Part shown: positions 9,164-18,242 of the stretch, one piece after another
Layout: every line of letters begins with the position of its first letter
Numbering within the stretch: position 1 is the first letter of the stretch
Source: Burkholderia diffusa
GTDB taxonomy: Bacteria > Pseudomonadota > Gammaproteobacteria > Burkholderiales > Burkholderiaceae
Reading direction: 5' to 3'
Assembly (NCBI RefSeq): GCF_001718315.1
Contig: NZ_CP013362.1
Location: forward strand, 1,798,001 to 1,862,000
Length of the DNA stretch: 64,000 nt
The notes under the pieces: generated by a model
Told to the model about the DNA's origin: nothing
Database searches by the model: none
Seen by the model: the letters and a program-made list of their open reading frames with translations, nothing else
Translations under genes and position numbers: made by a program

Positions 9164-10855
9164 ATGACCATCCGCTCGCTGACCGACCTGCTGTCGGTCT
9201 CGCCCCAGATCGCCGCGACCGACCTGCCCGCGCTCCACGCGGCCGGCATTCGCGCGATCGTCTGCAACCGTCCGGACGGCGAAGGCGCCGACCAGCCGAA
9301 CGTCGCCGAAATCCGCGCCGCCGCCGCACCGCTCGGCATCGCCGTTCATTACCTGCCCGTCGATACCGGCAAGGTCACCGACGATCAGGCCCGGCAATTC
9401 GACGCGCTCGTCGCGTCGCTCGCCGGCCCGGTACTCGCATACTGCCGCAGCGGCACGCGTTCGGCGACGCTGTGGGCACTGTCGCAGGCCGGCAGGCGTC
9501 CGGCCGGCGACATCGTCGCGATCGCCGCCGCGGCCGGGTACGACCTCGGCGCGCTCGCGCCGCGCCTCACACGAGATTCCACCCAAGGCCTCGCGCATGA
9601 CGGCCGCCAGCCCGCGCCGGCCGTCGACGCGCGGCACGACATCGTGATCGTCGGCGCGGGCGCGGCCGGCGTCGCGGTCGCGTCGAGCCTGCTGGCGCGC
9701 GACGGATCGCTCGATATCGCGGTGATCGACCCGGCCGATACGCACTACTACCAGCCCGGCTGGACGATGGTCGGCGCGGGCGTGTTCCGGCCCGACACGA
9801 CCGCGCGCCGGATCGCCGACCTGCTGCCGCGCGGCGTGAAATGGATCCAGGCGGCCGTCGCCGGCTTCGAGCCCGACGCGCACACGGTGGTGCTCGACGG
9901 CTGCCGGCGCATCGGCTACCGCAAGCTGGTGGTGTGCCCGGGGCTCAAGCTCGACTGGCACGCGATCGACGGTCTCGCGGAAACGCTCGGCCGCAACGGC
10001 GTCACATCGAACTATCGCTACGATCTCGCACCGTACACGTGGGAGCTGGTGCAGGCGTTCCGCGGCGGCAACGCGCTGTTCACGCAGCCGCCGATGCCGA
10101 TCAAGTGCGCGGGCGCACCGCAGAAGGCGATGTACCTGTCGTGCGATCACTGGCGGCGCACGGGCCGCCTCGGCGCCGCGAATGTCGAATTCCTGAATGC
10201 GGGCGCCGCGCTGTTCGGGGTCGCCGACTATGTGCCCGCGCTGATGGAGTACGTGAAAAGCTACGATATCGCGCTGTCGTTCGGCCACAACCTCGTCGCG
10301 ATCGACGGCCCCGCGCGGCGTGCGACGTTCCGGCGGGCGTTGCCCGACGGCGGAACGGAAACCGTCGAGCGCGCCTTTGACATGATCCACGTCGTGCCGC
10401 CGCAGAAGGCGCCCGATTTCGTGCGCGCGAGCCCGCTCGCCGATACTGCCGGCTGGATCGACGTCGATCCGGCGACGCTGCGGCACAAGCAGTTCGCGGA
10501 CATCTTTGCGCTCGGCGACGTCACCAACACGACCAACGCGAAGACCGCCGCGGCCGCGCGCAAGCAGGCGCCCGTCGTCGCGCACAATGTGCTCGCGTCG
10601 CTGGGCCGCGCGCACGGCGACGCCGCCTACGACGGCTACGGGTCGTGCCCGCTCACCGTCGAGCGCGGCAAGATCGTGCTCGCCGAATTCCTGTACGGCG
10701 GCAAGGTCGCACCGACCTTCCCCGCGTGGCTGATCGACGGCAGGCGTCCGTCCCGGCTCGCGTGGCTGCTCAAGGAGCGCCTGCTGCCGCCGCTCTACTG
10801 GAAGGCGATGCTCAAGGGCCGCGAATGGCTCGCAAAGCCCGCGATCGCACGTTGA
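9164..10855 (+). CDS. sqr: Fusion of a DUF442/TIGR01244-type sulfurtransferase and type II sulfide:quinone oxidoreductase
   Basis: 563 residues in two parts. Residues 1-135 resemble the TIGR01244/DUF442 family, with an active-site loop CRSGTR at 94-99 that has the rhodanese form CRxGxR. Residues about 157-563 are an FAD-dependent sulfide:quinone oxidoreductase with the dinucleotide motif GAGAAG at 164-169. Its Cys315 ([10 protein letters not shown]) and Cys495 (YGSCPL) match, from memory, the two active-site cysteines of mitochondrial SQR. The enzyme passes electrons from sulfide to quinone at the membrane and makes persulfide, the substrate of the dioxygenase encoded 29 bases upstream. Databases sometimes label the N-terminal part a tyrosine phosphatase, but the loop is one residue too short for CX5R. 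Confidence 0.88.
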   Translation: MTIRSLTDLLSVSPQIAATDLPALHAAGIRAIVCNRPDGEGADQPNVAEIRAAAAPLGIAVHYLPVDTGKVTDDQARQFDALVASLAGPVLAYCRSGTRSATLWALSQAGRRPAGDIVAIAAAAGYDLGALAPRLTRDSTQGLAHDGRQPAPAVDARHDIVIVGAGAAGVAVASSLLARDGSLDIAVIDPADTHYYQPGWTMVGAGVFRPDTTARRIADLLPRGVKWIQAAVAGFEPDAHTVVLDGCRRIGYRKLVVCPGLKLDWHAIDGLAETLGRNGVTSNYRYDLAPYTWELVQAFRGGNALFTQPPMPIKCAGAPQKAMYLSCDHWRRTGRLGAANVEFLNAGAALFGVADYVPALMEYVKSYDIALSFGHNLVAIDGPARRATFRRALPDGGTETVERAFDMIHVVPPQKAPDFVRASPLADTAGWIDVDPATLRHKQFADIFALGDVTNTTNAKTAAAARKQAPVVAHNVLASLGRAHGDAAYDGYGSCPLTVERGKIVLAEFLYGGKVAPTFPAWLIDGRRPSRLAWLLKERLLPPLYWKAMLKGREWLAKPAIAR

Positions 10856-10873
10856 CCGGAACCCGATGACACC

Positions 10874-11680
10874 ATGCTGATTTCCCTCGTACTCGGCAGC
10901 CTCGTCGGCGCCGTGCTTGGCCTCACCGGCGCGGGCGGCGGCATTCTCGCGGTGCCCGCGCTCGTCGTCGGGATGGGCTGGCCGATGCAGCAGGCCACGC
11001 CCGTCGCCCTCGTCGCGGTCGCGGGCAGCGCCGCGCTCGGCGCGCTCGAAGGGTTTCGCCGCGGACTCGTGCGTTATCGCGCGGCGCTGCTGATGGCCGT
11101 GGCCGGCGTGCCGCTCACGACGCTCGGCGTGAAGCTCGCGCACGTGCTGCCGCAACGCGTGCTGTTGGCGCTGTTCGCGCTGACGATGCTCGTCGTCGCG
11201 GGCCGCCTGCTGCGGCAGGCACTGCGCCGCGCGCCCGGCAACGCGGACGAGTCGCGGTTGTGCGTCGGCCGCGTGGATCCCGATACCGGCCGGCTCGTGT
11301 GGTCCTGGCCGGTCGGGCTCGCGCTCGCGTCGACCGGCGCGGTGACGGGGCTGATGACGGGCTTGCTCGGTGTCGGCGGCGGCTTCGTGATCGTGCCGAT
11401 GCTGCGCAAGTTCACGAACGTGTCGATGCACGGCGTGGTCGCGACGTCGCTGATGGTGATCGCGCTGGTCGGCACCGGCGGCGTGCTCGCGACGCTCGTG
11501 TCGGGCACGCGCGCGCCGCTCGACATGATGCTGTGGTTCACGGTCGCGACTGCACTCGGGATGGCGATCGGCCGCAGCGCGTCGCGGCACTTGTCCGCGC
11601 GACACGTGCAGGCAGGTTTCGCGGCCGTGCTCGTCTGCGTCGCGCTCGGGCTGCTCGCGAAGGCGGCGTTCGGCGCATAA
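10874..11680 (+). CDS. TauE/SafE family sulfite/organosulfonate exporter
   Basis: 268-residue polytopic membrane protein with about eight hydrophobic segments. It has the internal repeat typical of the family: GLTGAGGGILAVPALV near the N-terminus and GLLGVGGGFVIVPMLR near residue 170. Family members move sulfite, thiosulfate or sulfoacetate. It starts 18 bases after the SQR fusion and is almost surely in the same operon, which suggests export of sulfite or thiosulfate formed by persulfide oxidation. Substrate and direction are inferred from context. Confidence 0.88.
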   Translation: MLISLVLGSLVGAVLGLTGAGGGILAVPALVVGMGWPMQQATPVALVAVAGSAALGALEGFRRGLVRYRAALLMAVAGVPLTTLGVKLAHVLPQRVLLALFALTMLVVAGRLLRQALRRAPGNADESRLCVGRVDPDTGRLVWSWPVGLALASTGAVTGLMTGLLGVGGGFVIVPMLRKFTNVSMHGVVATSLMVIALVGTGGVLATLVSGTRAPLDMMLWFTVATALGMAIGRSASRHLSARHVQAGFAAVLVCVALGLLAKAAFGA

Positions 11681-11754
11681 ACCAGCGCGCGGCAATCGAA
11701 CCGGCGTCCTGCGCCGGAGCCGCCCCTGCCGTCGCAAAACCGCCGCGACCCGCA

Positions 11755-11763
11755 TGCTAGACT
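11755..11763 (+). promoter_or_regulatory. Candidate extended -10 promoter element of the secreted lectin gene
   Basis: TGCTAGACT has the TGn extension directly before a -10-like hexamer, 56 bases ahead of the start codon. There is no good -35. The preceding 11701-11716 holds a short CCGGCG/CGCCGG hairpin without a U-tract. Confidence 0.35.
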
Positions 11764-11818
11764 CGCCGCGCGCCGTTACCCGGCGCGTCGACACCAACAA
11801 GAACAATGGAGTCCGGTC

Positions 11819-13429
11819 ATGCACATCGGTAAACGAGGAAGCGCGGCACTTGCCGCACTGCTGTTGACGCCACTCACCGCGCTAGCCGCATCCGCCTATA
11901 CGGCGACGCTGACGCTCGCCAGTCTCTCCCCGTCGGTCGGCGGAACCGACAAGGCAACGCTCAAGCTCGCCAACACCGGCACCGCGCCCGCTGCCGCCGG
12001 GCTCTTCATCGGCATGCCATCCGGTTTCAGCGCGAACGGCCTCACCAGCACGTGCGGCGGCACGCTCACCGACGACGGCACGTCGCGCATCGCGTTGTCG
12101 GGCATGACGGTGCCGGCGGGCGGCACGTGCACGCTCGGCTTCACGCTCGGTGTACCGCCGGTCGCGGCGTTGCCGCCGGCAGGCGCGCGCAGCTTCACGA
12201 TCACGGCCGATACGTCCGCGGGGCTCGCGACGCTGACGGCCGCCACCGCGCCGACGCTGTCCGGCTTCCTCGGCTCGACGCCGGGGCTTTACAGCGACAC
12301 GTCGTTCCCGTCGACGGTACGCAGCGTCGGCACGCTCGACCTGTTCATCACGCCGGCAACGGACCCGGGCCCGAACTCGAACGTCTTCTGGTCGAACCAG
12401 ATCGGTTCGCTCAACGGCTACACCGGCCTGCAGTCGACCGAGCTGGTGTCGGCCAGCGAAGGCGTCGGCAAGCAGTTTCTGTTCAGCCTGTGGGGCGCGA
12501 CCGCCGCCAAACCCGGCACGCCCGCGAGCGCGGGCATCGGCGCGGGCAGCTATTGCACGGTCAGCGGCTCGGCAACCGACGGCAGCGCCGGCGCGCAATG
12601 CCGTTATCGCTACGAGTGGCACGCGGGTCACACGTACCGGTTCCGCATCACGCCGGACACGAGCCAGGGCCCCGGCTGGTTCAAGAGCAACGTGACCGAC
12701 GTGACGAACGGTACAACCGGCGACAGCTTCGATATCGGCAGCATCTACGTCGGCACCACGCAGACGCAGGTGCCCGTCGGCTGGATCAGCCAGTGGGTCG
12801 AATATTTCGACTGGAACTCGAGCCGCACGAGCTGCGCGTCGATCGCGCATACGGACGCACAGTTCAGCATTCGCGCGTATGACGCGATCGGCAACGCGGT
12901 GCCGGTCCCGGCGCCCTCGGTCACGGTCAACAAGTCGTGTCCGGCGAGCTATGCGAACGCGTCGCAAGCGAACGGCGTCGCCACGCTGATCGGCGGGCCG
13001 CAGCAATCGGCCGCCGGCCTCGTGAAAAGCGGCGGCGCGTGTCTGGCGGCGTCGGGCGGCCTGGCCGATGGCAGCGCCGCAACGCTCGGCACGTGCCCGA
13101 CGCTCGCATCGGTGCGCGCATCCGGCGGCACGCACTTCAATCCGCAACTGTGGGTCGTCGCCGGCGACGGCACGCTGCAGACCAAGTACAGCTACTGCCT
13201 CACCGCGCAGGCGCCCGGCTCGGCCAACGGCGCGCTGCTGCGCACCTGCGTGCCCGGCACGGCGAGCCAGCAGTGGCAGGTGAAGGCCGGCACGCTGCCG
13301 GGTACCGCGCAACTGGTGTCGCAAGCCACGGGCCGCTGCCTCGCGCCGGCCGGCGGAGCGCTGACGCTGCAGGCGTGCTCGCCGGCCACGGCAGTGTGGA
13401 GGACGCCCGGCAAGAGCTTCGCATACTGA
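11819..13429 (+). CDS. Secreted DUF3472-like protein with C-terminal ricin-type lectin domain
   Basis: 536 residues. A signal peptide is clear (basic MHIGKR, hydrophobic core, cleavage near ALA-SAY). Residues about 27-130 look like an immunoglobulin-like DUF11-type module with two cysteines (STCGGTLTDD, GGTCTLGF). Residues about 165-370 fit a DUF3472-like fold rich in aromatic residues (FWSNQIGSLNGY, YRYEWHAGHTYRFRI, WVEYFDWNSS). Residues about 400-530 carry QxW-type beta-trefoil features (QLWVV, QQWQVKAG, GRCLAPAGGALTLQAC). Such lectin domains bind sugars, so a carbohydrate-binding extracellular role is plausible. No catalytic residues could be assigned. Start supported by GGAG. A terminator follows. 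Confidence 0.8.
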   Translation: MHIGKRGSAALAALLLTPLTALAASAYTATLTLASLSPSVGGTDKATLKLANTGTAPAAAGLFIGMPSGFSANGLTSTCGGTLTDDGTSRIALSGMTVPAGGTCTLGFTLGVPPVAALPPAGARSFTITADTSAGLATLTAATAPTLSGFLGSTPGLYSDTSFPSTVRSVGTLDLFITPATDPGPNSNVFWSNQIGSLNGYTGLQSTELVSASEGVGKQFLFSLWGATAAKPGTPASAGIGAGSYCTVSGSATDGSAGAQCRYRYEWHAGHTYRFRITPDTSQGPGWFKSNVTDVTNGTTGDSFDIGSIYVGTTQTQVPVGWISQWVEYFDWNSSRTSCASIAHTDAQFSIRAYDAIGNAVPVPAPSVTVNKSCPASYANASQANGVATLIGGPQQSAAGLVKSGGACLAASGGLADGSAATLGTCPTLASVRASGGTHFNPQLWVVAGDGTLQTKYSYCLTAQAPGSANGALLRTCVPGTASQQWQVKAGTLPGTAQLVSQATGRCLAPAGGALTLQACSPATAVWRTPGKSFAY

Positions 13430-13452
13430 GCGCCTCGGCGCGGCACATAACG

Positions 13453-13494
13453 AAAACGCCCGGTCCGACTCGTCGTCGGCACCGGGCGTTTTTT
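13453..13494 (+). terminator. Intrinsic terminator after the secreted lectin gene
   Basis: AAAACGCCCGGT pairs with ACCGGGCGTTTT around a loop holding an inner GCC/GGC stem, followed by a run of six T. The A-run on the left means it may also stop potI transcripts arriving from the other strand. Confidence 0.85.
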
Positions 13495-13516
13495 CATGAC
13501 GGCAGCCGTACCGGCG

Positions 13517-14338
13517 TCACGTCGCGAACGACATCATCCGCTTGCGTTCCTGGCGCAGCATCACGAAGTTCGCGATCACCACGCCGGCCGTCACCGCGAC
13601 GATGAACAGCGTCGCGAGCGCGTTCATCTCCGGGTTCAGGCCAAGGCGCACGCGCGAGAACACGACGAGCGGCAGCGTCGTCGAGCCGGGGCCCGACAGA
13701 AACGCCGACAGCACGAGGTCGTCGATCGACAGCGTAAACGACAGCAGCCAGCCCGCGATCAGCGCCTGCGAGATCAGCGGCAGCGTGATCGTGAAGAACA
13801 CCTTCAGCGGCGTCGCACCCAGATCGAGCGCGGCCTCCTCGAGCGACGGGTTCAGTTCGCGCACGCGCGACTGCACGATGATCGCGACGTACGAGATGCA
13901 CAGCATCACGTGGCCCAGCCAGATCGTGAACACGCCGCGCTCGGCCGGCCAGCCGATCCACTTCGCCAGTTCGATGAACAGCAGCAGCAACGAGATGCCC
14001 TGGATCACCTCGGGGATCACCAGCGGTGCGTTGATCATCCCGCTGAACAGTGCGAAGCCGCGAAAGCGACCCATCCGCGCGAGCACGAAGCCGGCCCACG
14101 TGCCGATGAACACCGACGCGAACGCGGTCAGCACGCCGATCCTCAGCGACAGCCATGCGGCCGTCAACAGTTCGTCGTCCTCCACGAGTGCCGAATACCA
14201 GCGGAACGAGAAGCCCGACCATACGGTGACGAGCTTCGACTCGTTGAACGAATAGACGATCAGGCTGATGATCGGGATGTACAGGAACGCGAAGCCGGCG
14301 AACAGCGCCGCGAACTGCAGGTAACGATTCGGCTTCAT
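13517..14338 (-). CDS. potI: Putrescine ABC transporter permease PotI
   Basis: 273-residue inner-membrane permease of the PotC/PotI type with six hydrophobic helices. The cytoplasmic EAA loop that contacts the ATPase reads LEEAALDLGATPLKVFFTITLPLI in pieces. It pairs with PotH to form the membrane channel of the polyamine importer. Its start ATG overlaps the stop of potH (ATGA). Length is normal. Specificity for putrescine is inferred from the whole operon, which resembles PotFGHI more than PotABCD. Confidence 0.92.
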   Translation of the reverse strand: MKPNRYLQFAALFAGFAFLYIPIISLIVYSFNESKLVTVWSGFSFRWYSALVEDDELLTAAWLSLRIGVLTAFASVFIGTWAGFVLARMGRFRGFALFSGMINAPLVIPEVIQGISLLLLFIELAKWIGWPAERGVFTIWLGHVMLCISYVAIIVQSRVRELNPSLEEAALDLGATPLKVFFTITLPLISQALIAGWLLSFTLSIDDLVLSAFLSGPGSTTLPLVVFSRVRLGLNPEMNALATLFIVAVTAGVVIANFVMLRQERKRMMSFAT

Positions 14339-15264
14339 CGACGGCGGCCCTCCTGCTCCTTCGCCTGGAAGTGCTGGAACATCGCCATCGGCACGAGCAG
14401 CAGCAGCACCATCGCGCAGGTCACGGCCGACGCCATCGGCCAGTCTGCGTTGTTGAAGAATTCATTCCACATCACGCGGCCGATCATCAGCGTATTCGCG
14501 CCGCCGAGCAGTTCCGGGATCACGTACTCGCCGACCGCCGGGATGAACACCAGCAGGCAGCCCGCGATGATCCCGTTCTTCGATAGCGGCAGCGTGATCT
14601 GCACGAACGCCTTCCACGGTTTCGCGCCGAGGTCGTACGCGGCTTCGAGCAGGCGCAGATCCATCTTCACGAGATGCGCGTACAGCGGCATCACGAGGAA
14701 CGGCAGGTACGAATACACCATCCCGATGTACACCGCGTAGTTGGTGCGGTACAGCTCGATCGGCGTGTGCGTCAACCCGATCCACATCAGGAAGTTGTTC
14801 AGGAGCCCGTTGTTCTTCAGGATCCCGATCCACGCATATACGCGGATCAGGAACGACGTCCAGAACGGCAGCATCACGCCCATCATCAGCAGATTGCGTG
14901 TTGCCGGGTTCGAGCGCGCGATGTAGTACGCCATCGGATAGCCGATCAGCAGGCACAGCAGCGTCGTGATCGCGGCGACCACCACCGAATTCACGTAGGT
15001 CGCGAAATACAGGCTGTCGGTCAGCAGGAATGCGTAGTGCGACAGGTTCAGCGCGATGTGCACCACGCCGTCCGCGTATGACGCGAGTTCCGTATACGGC
15101 GGGATGCCGAGCTGCAGCTCCGCGAAGCTGATCTTCACGACCAGCACGAACGGCACGAGGAAGAACAGCACGAGCCAGATGTACGGCCCCGCGACGACCG
15201 CCGAACCGCCGGTCAGGTTGAAGCGCCGCACGGGCCATGCGAGCAGGGACTTGAGCGCGTTCAT
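14335..15264 (-). CDS. potH: Putrescine ABC transporter permease PotH
   Basis: 309-residue inner-membrane permease of the PotB/PotH type. Hydrophobic helices begin at about residue 25 (PYIWLVLFFLVPFVLVV). The EAA loop reads LLEAAYDLGAKPWKAFVQITLPLS in pieces. The ATG overlaps the potG stop, and the potH stop overlaps the potI start, so three genes are translationally chained. Confidence 0.92.
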   Translation of the reverse strand: MNALKSLLAWPVRRFNLTGGSAVVAGPYIWLVLFFLVPFVLVVKISFAELQLGIPPYTELASYADGVVHIALNLSHYAFLLTDSLYFATYVNSVVVAAITTLLCLLIGYPMAYYIARSNPATRNLLMMGVMLPFWTSFLIRVYAWIGILKNNGLLNNFLMWIGLTHTPIELYRTNYAVYIGMVYSYLPFLVMPLYAHLVKMDLRLLEAAYDLGAKPWKAFVQITLPLSKNGIIAGCLLVFIPAVGEYVIPELLGGANTLMIGRVMWNEFFNNADWPMASAVTCAMVLLLLVPMAMFQHFQAKEQEGRRR

Positions 15265-16421
15265 GACGTCAGCACCACGCCCGCGGTCGCGCTCCAGCGC
15301 ACGTAGATCTCGTCGCCGAGCGCCGGTGTGTCGAGCTCGGTGATCGCGAGGCTCGACACGTTCGCGATCACCGTCTTGCCCGCGTCGAGCTTCACGTGAT
15401 ACAGCGAATAGCCGCCCATGTACGCAACGTTGGTGATCTTGCCGCGCGCCCAGTTGAACGCGCCTTCGGGCGGCTTGCGCGTGAGCGCGATCCGCTCGGG
15501 GCGCACCGACACCGTGACCGGCATCCCGAGCGGGCCCGTGATGCCATGGCTCACGTACAGCCGGCTCGGCAGTTCCGGCGATTCGATGTAGACGTGGTCG
15601 GGTTCGTCCTCGACCGTGACGCCGTCGAACAGGTTCGTCGAGCCGATGAACTCGGCCGAGAAGCGGCTGTTCGGATATTCGTAGACTTCGTTCGGCGTGC
15701 CGATCTGCACGATCTGGCCTTCGCTCATCACGGCGAGCCGGTTCGCCATCGTCATCGCCTCTTCCTGGTCGTGCGTGACCATGATGCAGGTGACGCCGAC
15801 CTTCTTCAGGATGTTGACGAGCTCGATCTGCGTGCGCTGGCGGATCTGCTTGTCAAGCGCCGACATCGGCTCGTCGAGCAGCAGCACCTTCGGCCGCTTG
15901 ACGAGCGAGCGCGCGAGCGCGACGCGCTGCTGCTGGCCGCCCGACAGCTGGTGCGGCTTGCGCTTCGCGTACTTGCTCATCTGCACGAGCTCGAGCGCAG
16001 CCGCCACGCGCTCCTTCAGCTCGGCTTTCGGCGTGCCTTCCTGCTTCAGGCCGTATGCGACGTTCGATTCGACCGACATGTGCGGGAACAGCGCATAAGA
16101 CTGGAACATCATGTTCACGGGCCGCTTGTACGGCGGCATCTGCGCGAGGTCCTCGCCATCGATCAGGATCTTGCCCGACGTGACCGTCTCGAGGCCCGCG
16201 AGCATCCGCAGCAGCGTCGACTTGCCGGAACCGGAACTGCCGAGCAGCGCGAACAGCTCGCCCTGCCGCACCGTCAGGTTCACGTTGCGCACCACTTCGG
16301 TCTCGCCGAATTTCTTGACGACGTCGACGATCTGGACAAAGTTCTCGGCGCGCGCCTCGGCGCCGGACGAAGGAACGAAGGACGGCGCGCCCGCAACCGG
16401 CGCACCCGACTGGCTATTCAT
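15261..16421 (-). CDS. potG: Putrescine ABC transporter ATP-binding protein PotG
   Basis: 386-residue ATPase that powers polyamine import. The nucleotide-binding domain has Walker A GSSGSGKST (near residue 60), Q-loop MFQSYALFPHM, signature LSGGQQQRVALARSL, Walker B VLLLDEPMSALD and a switch His in MVTHDQEEAM. Residues from about 285 form the regulatory TOBE/OB domain typical of PotA/PotG. Start ATG follows an AGGAGAG site at a somewhat long distance. It is separated from potF by 86 bases containing a hairpin. Confidence 0.92.
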   Translation of the reverse strand: MNSQSGAPVAGAPSFVPSSGAEARAENFVQIVDVVKKFGETEVVRNVNLTVRQGELFALLGSSGSGKSTLLRMLAGLETVTSGKILIDGEDLAQMPPYKRPVNMMFQSYALFPHMSVESNVAYGLKQEGTPKAELKERVAAALELVQMSKYAKRKPHQLSGGQQQRVALARSLVKRPKVLLLDEPMSALDKQIRQRTQIELVNILKKVGVTCIMVTHDQEEAMTMANRLAVMSEGQIVQIGTPNEVYEYPNSRFSAEFIGSTNLFDGVTVEDEPDHVYIESPELPSRLYVSHGITGPLGMPVTVSVRPERIALTRKPPEGAFNWARGKITNVAYMGGYSLYHVKLDAGKTVIANVSSLAITELDTPALGDEIYVRWSATAGVVLTS

Positions 16422-16454
16422 GATGTGCTGCTTCTCTCCTGCGTTTGACGAACA

Positions 16455-16479
16455 AAGCCCCCGGGGGCACCAGGGGCTT
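16455..16479 (-). promoter_or_regulatory. GC-rich stem-loop between potF and potG
   Basis: AAGCCCC pairs with GGGGCTT, and an alternative perfect palindrome GCCCCCGGGGGC lies inside. No U-run follows on the minus strand. Hairpins here are common after binding-protein genes, where they stabilise the upstream message or reduce read-through, so PotF can be made in excess over the membrane parts. Confidence 0.5.
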
Positions 16480-16507
16480 CATGACTGCTGGCTTACTTCC
16501 GCTCGCG

Positions 16508-17602
16508 TCAGCGGCCGGATTTCAGCTCGGTCCACAGACGCGTCTGCAGACGCTGGATTTCGGGCGGCAGCGGCTTGAGCAGGAACAGCGTCTTCACGAC
16601 GTCGGCCGTCGGGTAGACGGCCGGGTCGTTCGCGACGTCCGGCCGCACGTACTTGCGTGCCTCGGCGTTCGCGCTCGGGTAGTACACGGCGTTCGTGATC
16701 GCCGCGTGCACCTTCGGATCCTCGATGTAGTTGATCCACTGCAGCGCGGCGTCCTTGTTCTTCGCGTCCTTCGGGATCGCCATCACGTCGAACCACACCG
16801 GCGCTCCGCCCTTCGGAATGTAGTACTCGACCTTGTACGGCTTCTTCGCCTCGATGGCGCGATGCTTCGCGATCACGACGTCGCCCGACCAGCCGAACGC
16901 GAAGCAGATGTCGCCGCCAACCAGATCGTTGATGTAGCCCGACGAGTTGAACTGCGTGATGTACGGGCGAATCTTCTTCAGCACTTCCATCGCGGCCTTG
17001 TAGTCGGCCGGGTTCGTGCTCATCGGATCCTTGCCGATGTAGTGCAGCGCCGCCGCGAACATCTGGTCCGGCGCGTCGAGCACCGACACGCCGCAGGTCT
17101 TCAGCTTCGAGATGTTTTCAGGCTTGAACAGGATGTCCCAGTTGTCCAGCGGGACCTTGCCGAGCGCCTGCTGCGCCTTCGACAGGTTGTATGCGAGACC
17201 GGTCGTGCCGTACGCCCAGGGCACCGCGTACTTGTTGCCCGGGTCCGCGCCGGCGACGAGCGCCATCAGTTGCGGATCGAGGTACTTGAGGTTCGGCAGC
17301 TTCGACTTGTCGAGCGGCGTGAAGATGCCCGCCGCGATCTGCTTGCCCGCGTAGTTGCTGGTCGGCACGACGATGTCGTAGCCCGAGCTGCCCGTCAGCA
17401 GCTTCGCCTGCAGCGTGTCGTCGCTGTCGTAGTTGTCGTAGCGAACCTTGACGCCCGTCTGCTTCTCGAAGTTCGGGATCGTATCCTTGGCAATGTAGTC
17501 CGACCAGTTATAGACATTGAGCTGCGTATCCTTCGCCGCCGCCGCCGATGCACCCACGCACAGCGCAAGCGCTGCGAACCGGCCCACTACCTTTGCTTTC
17601 AT
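16508..17602 (-). CDS. potF: Putrescine ABC transporter periplasmic binding protein PotF
   Basis: 364-residue exported solute-binding protein of the PotD/PotF family. It has a signal peptide of about 23 residues (cleavage after ASAAAA) and a mature N-terminus LNVYNWSDYI, which contains the Trp-Ser-Asp polyamine-binding motif. Length and the family segments (YDIVVPTSNYAGKQI, WSGDVVIAKH) are normal. It lies first in the pot operon, as expected for the most abundant component. Confidence 0.93.
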   Translation of the reverse strand: MKAKVVGRFAALALCVGASAAAAKDTQLNVYNWSDYIAKDTIPNFEKQTGVKVRYDNYDSDDTLQAKLLTGSSGYDIVVPTSNYAGKQIAAGIFTPLDKSKLPNLKYLDPQLMALVAGADPGNKYAVPWAYGTTGLAYNLSKAQQALGKVPLDNWDILFKPENISKLKTCGVSVLDAPDQMFAAALHYIGKDPMSTNPADYKAAMEVLKKIRPYITQFNSSGYINDLVGGDICFAFGWSGDVVIAKHRAIEAKKPYKVEYYIPKGGAPVWFDVMAIPKDAKNKDAALQWINYIEDPKVHAAITNAVYYPSANAEARKYVRPDVANDPAVYPTADVVKTLFLLKPLPPEIQRLQTRLWTELKSGR

Positions 17603-17963
17603 CCCGTTCTCCCTCCGGCCGGACGCGTCGCCCGGCTGCCGTCTGCCTCGTCATGGCGGCGCATTCCGGCACGCCGCCCCTCGAAAACCCCGAACGCTAC
17701 CACCATTCGCGCTCCGTCACAAAAAAATCATGTCGGTGTCGCGCAAACGGAACAGATTCCCGCGGCCGGCCGCTCACGCGGCCCGCGCAGCGGGGCGTTC
17801 CGGGGGAATTCTATCGGGTAATCGGCGTCTGTCCATCAGGAAAAGAAGGTGGCTGCGAAACCGTCCGGACGGGCAGGTGTCGCACCACCGGCATCGCTAC
17901 CGGGCCGCGTCACCCCGATGCATTAAAATGACGCCCTGACGATTCAACGCGCGAACCCTTTCG
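17603..17963. other. 361-base intergenic region between divergent potF and the DUF1289 gene
   Basis: It must hold both promoters. On the minus strand TTGTGA, 17 bases, then TAGCGT (17695-17723) is a weak candidate for potF. On the plus strand TAAAAT at 17924-17929 lies 34 bases before the DUF1289 start and is a fair -10. No hairpin, repeat or further gene is convincing in the rest. Confidence 0.4.
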
Positions 17964-18167
17964 ATGGCCTCCAATCTCCACGACCTGCCCGACAGCCCCT
18001 GCATCGGCGTGTGCTCGACCCTCTTCGACGAAGTCTGCAAGGGCTGCGGCCGCACGGCCGGCGAAGTGTCGAACTGGGTGTTCCTGAGCGACGACGAAAA
18101 ACGCGCGGTGTGGGAACGCATCACGCGCGAAGGCACCGCGATGCGCTTTCAGTACGACAAGCTGTAA
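17964..18167 (+). CDS. DUF1289 domain protein
   Basis: 67-residue cytoplasmic protein made almost wholly of the DUF1289 domain. It carries four cysteines in the pattern SPCIGVC...CKGCGRT, likely a small metal-binding site, followed by the conserved W near EVSNW and a basic helix DDEKRAVWERI. The function of the family is unknown to me. It stands alone between potF and ompW. Confidence 0.85.
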   Translation: MASNLHDLPDSPCIGVCSTLFDEVCKGCGRTAGEVSNWVFLSDDEKRAVWERITREGTAMRFQYDKL

Positions 18168-18178
18168 ATCCGCCGCAC

Positions 18179-18211
18179 AAAAAAAGAGCGGCATGCCGAC
18201 TGCCATGCCGC
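18179..18211 (-). terminator. Intrinsic terminator of ompW
   Basis: GCGGCATG at 18188 pairs with CATGCCGC ending at 18211. On the minus strand the stem is followed by a run of seven U (the A-run at 18179-18185). It lies just after the ompW stop and may also shield the DUF1289 gene. Confidence 0.85.
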
Positions 18212-18242
18212 CAACCCCAACTCTGTTCTTCTTCGCTCGCGC

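Noticed and set aside
9427..9472. Protein tyrosine phosphatase active site in the SQR fusion
   Set aside because: The loop is CRSGTR, one residue shorter than CX5R and of rhodanese form CRxGxR.
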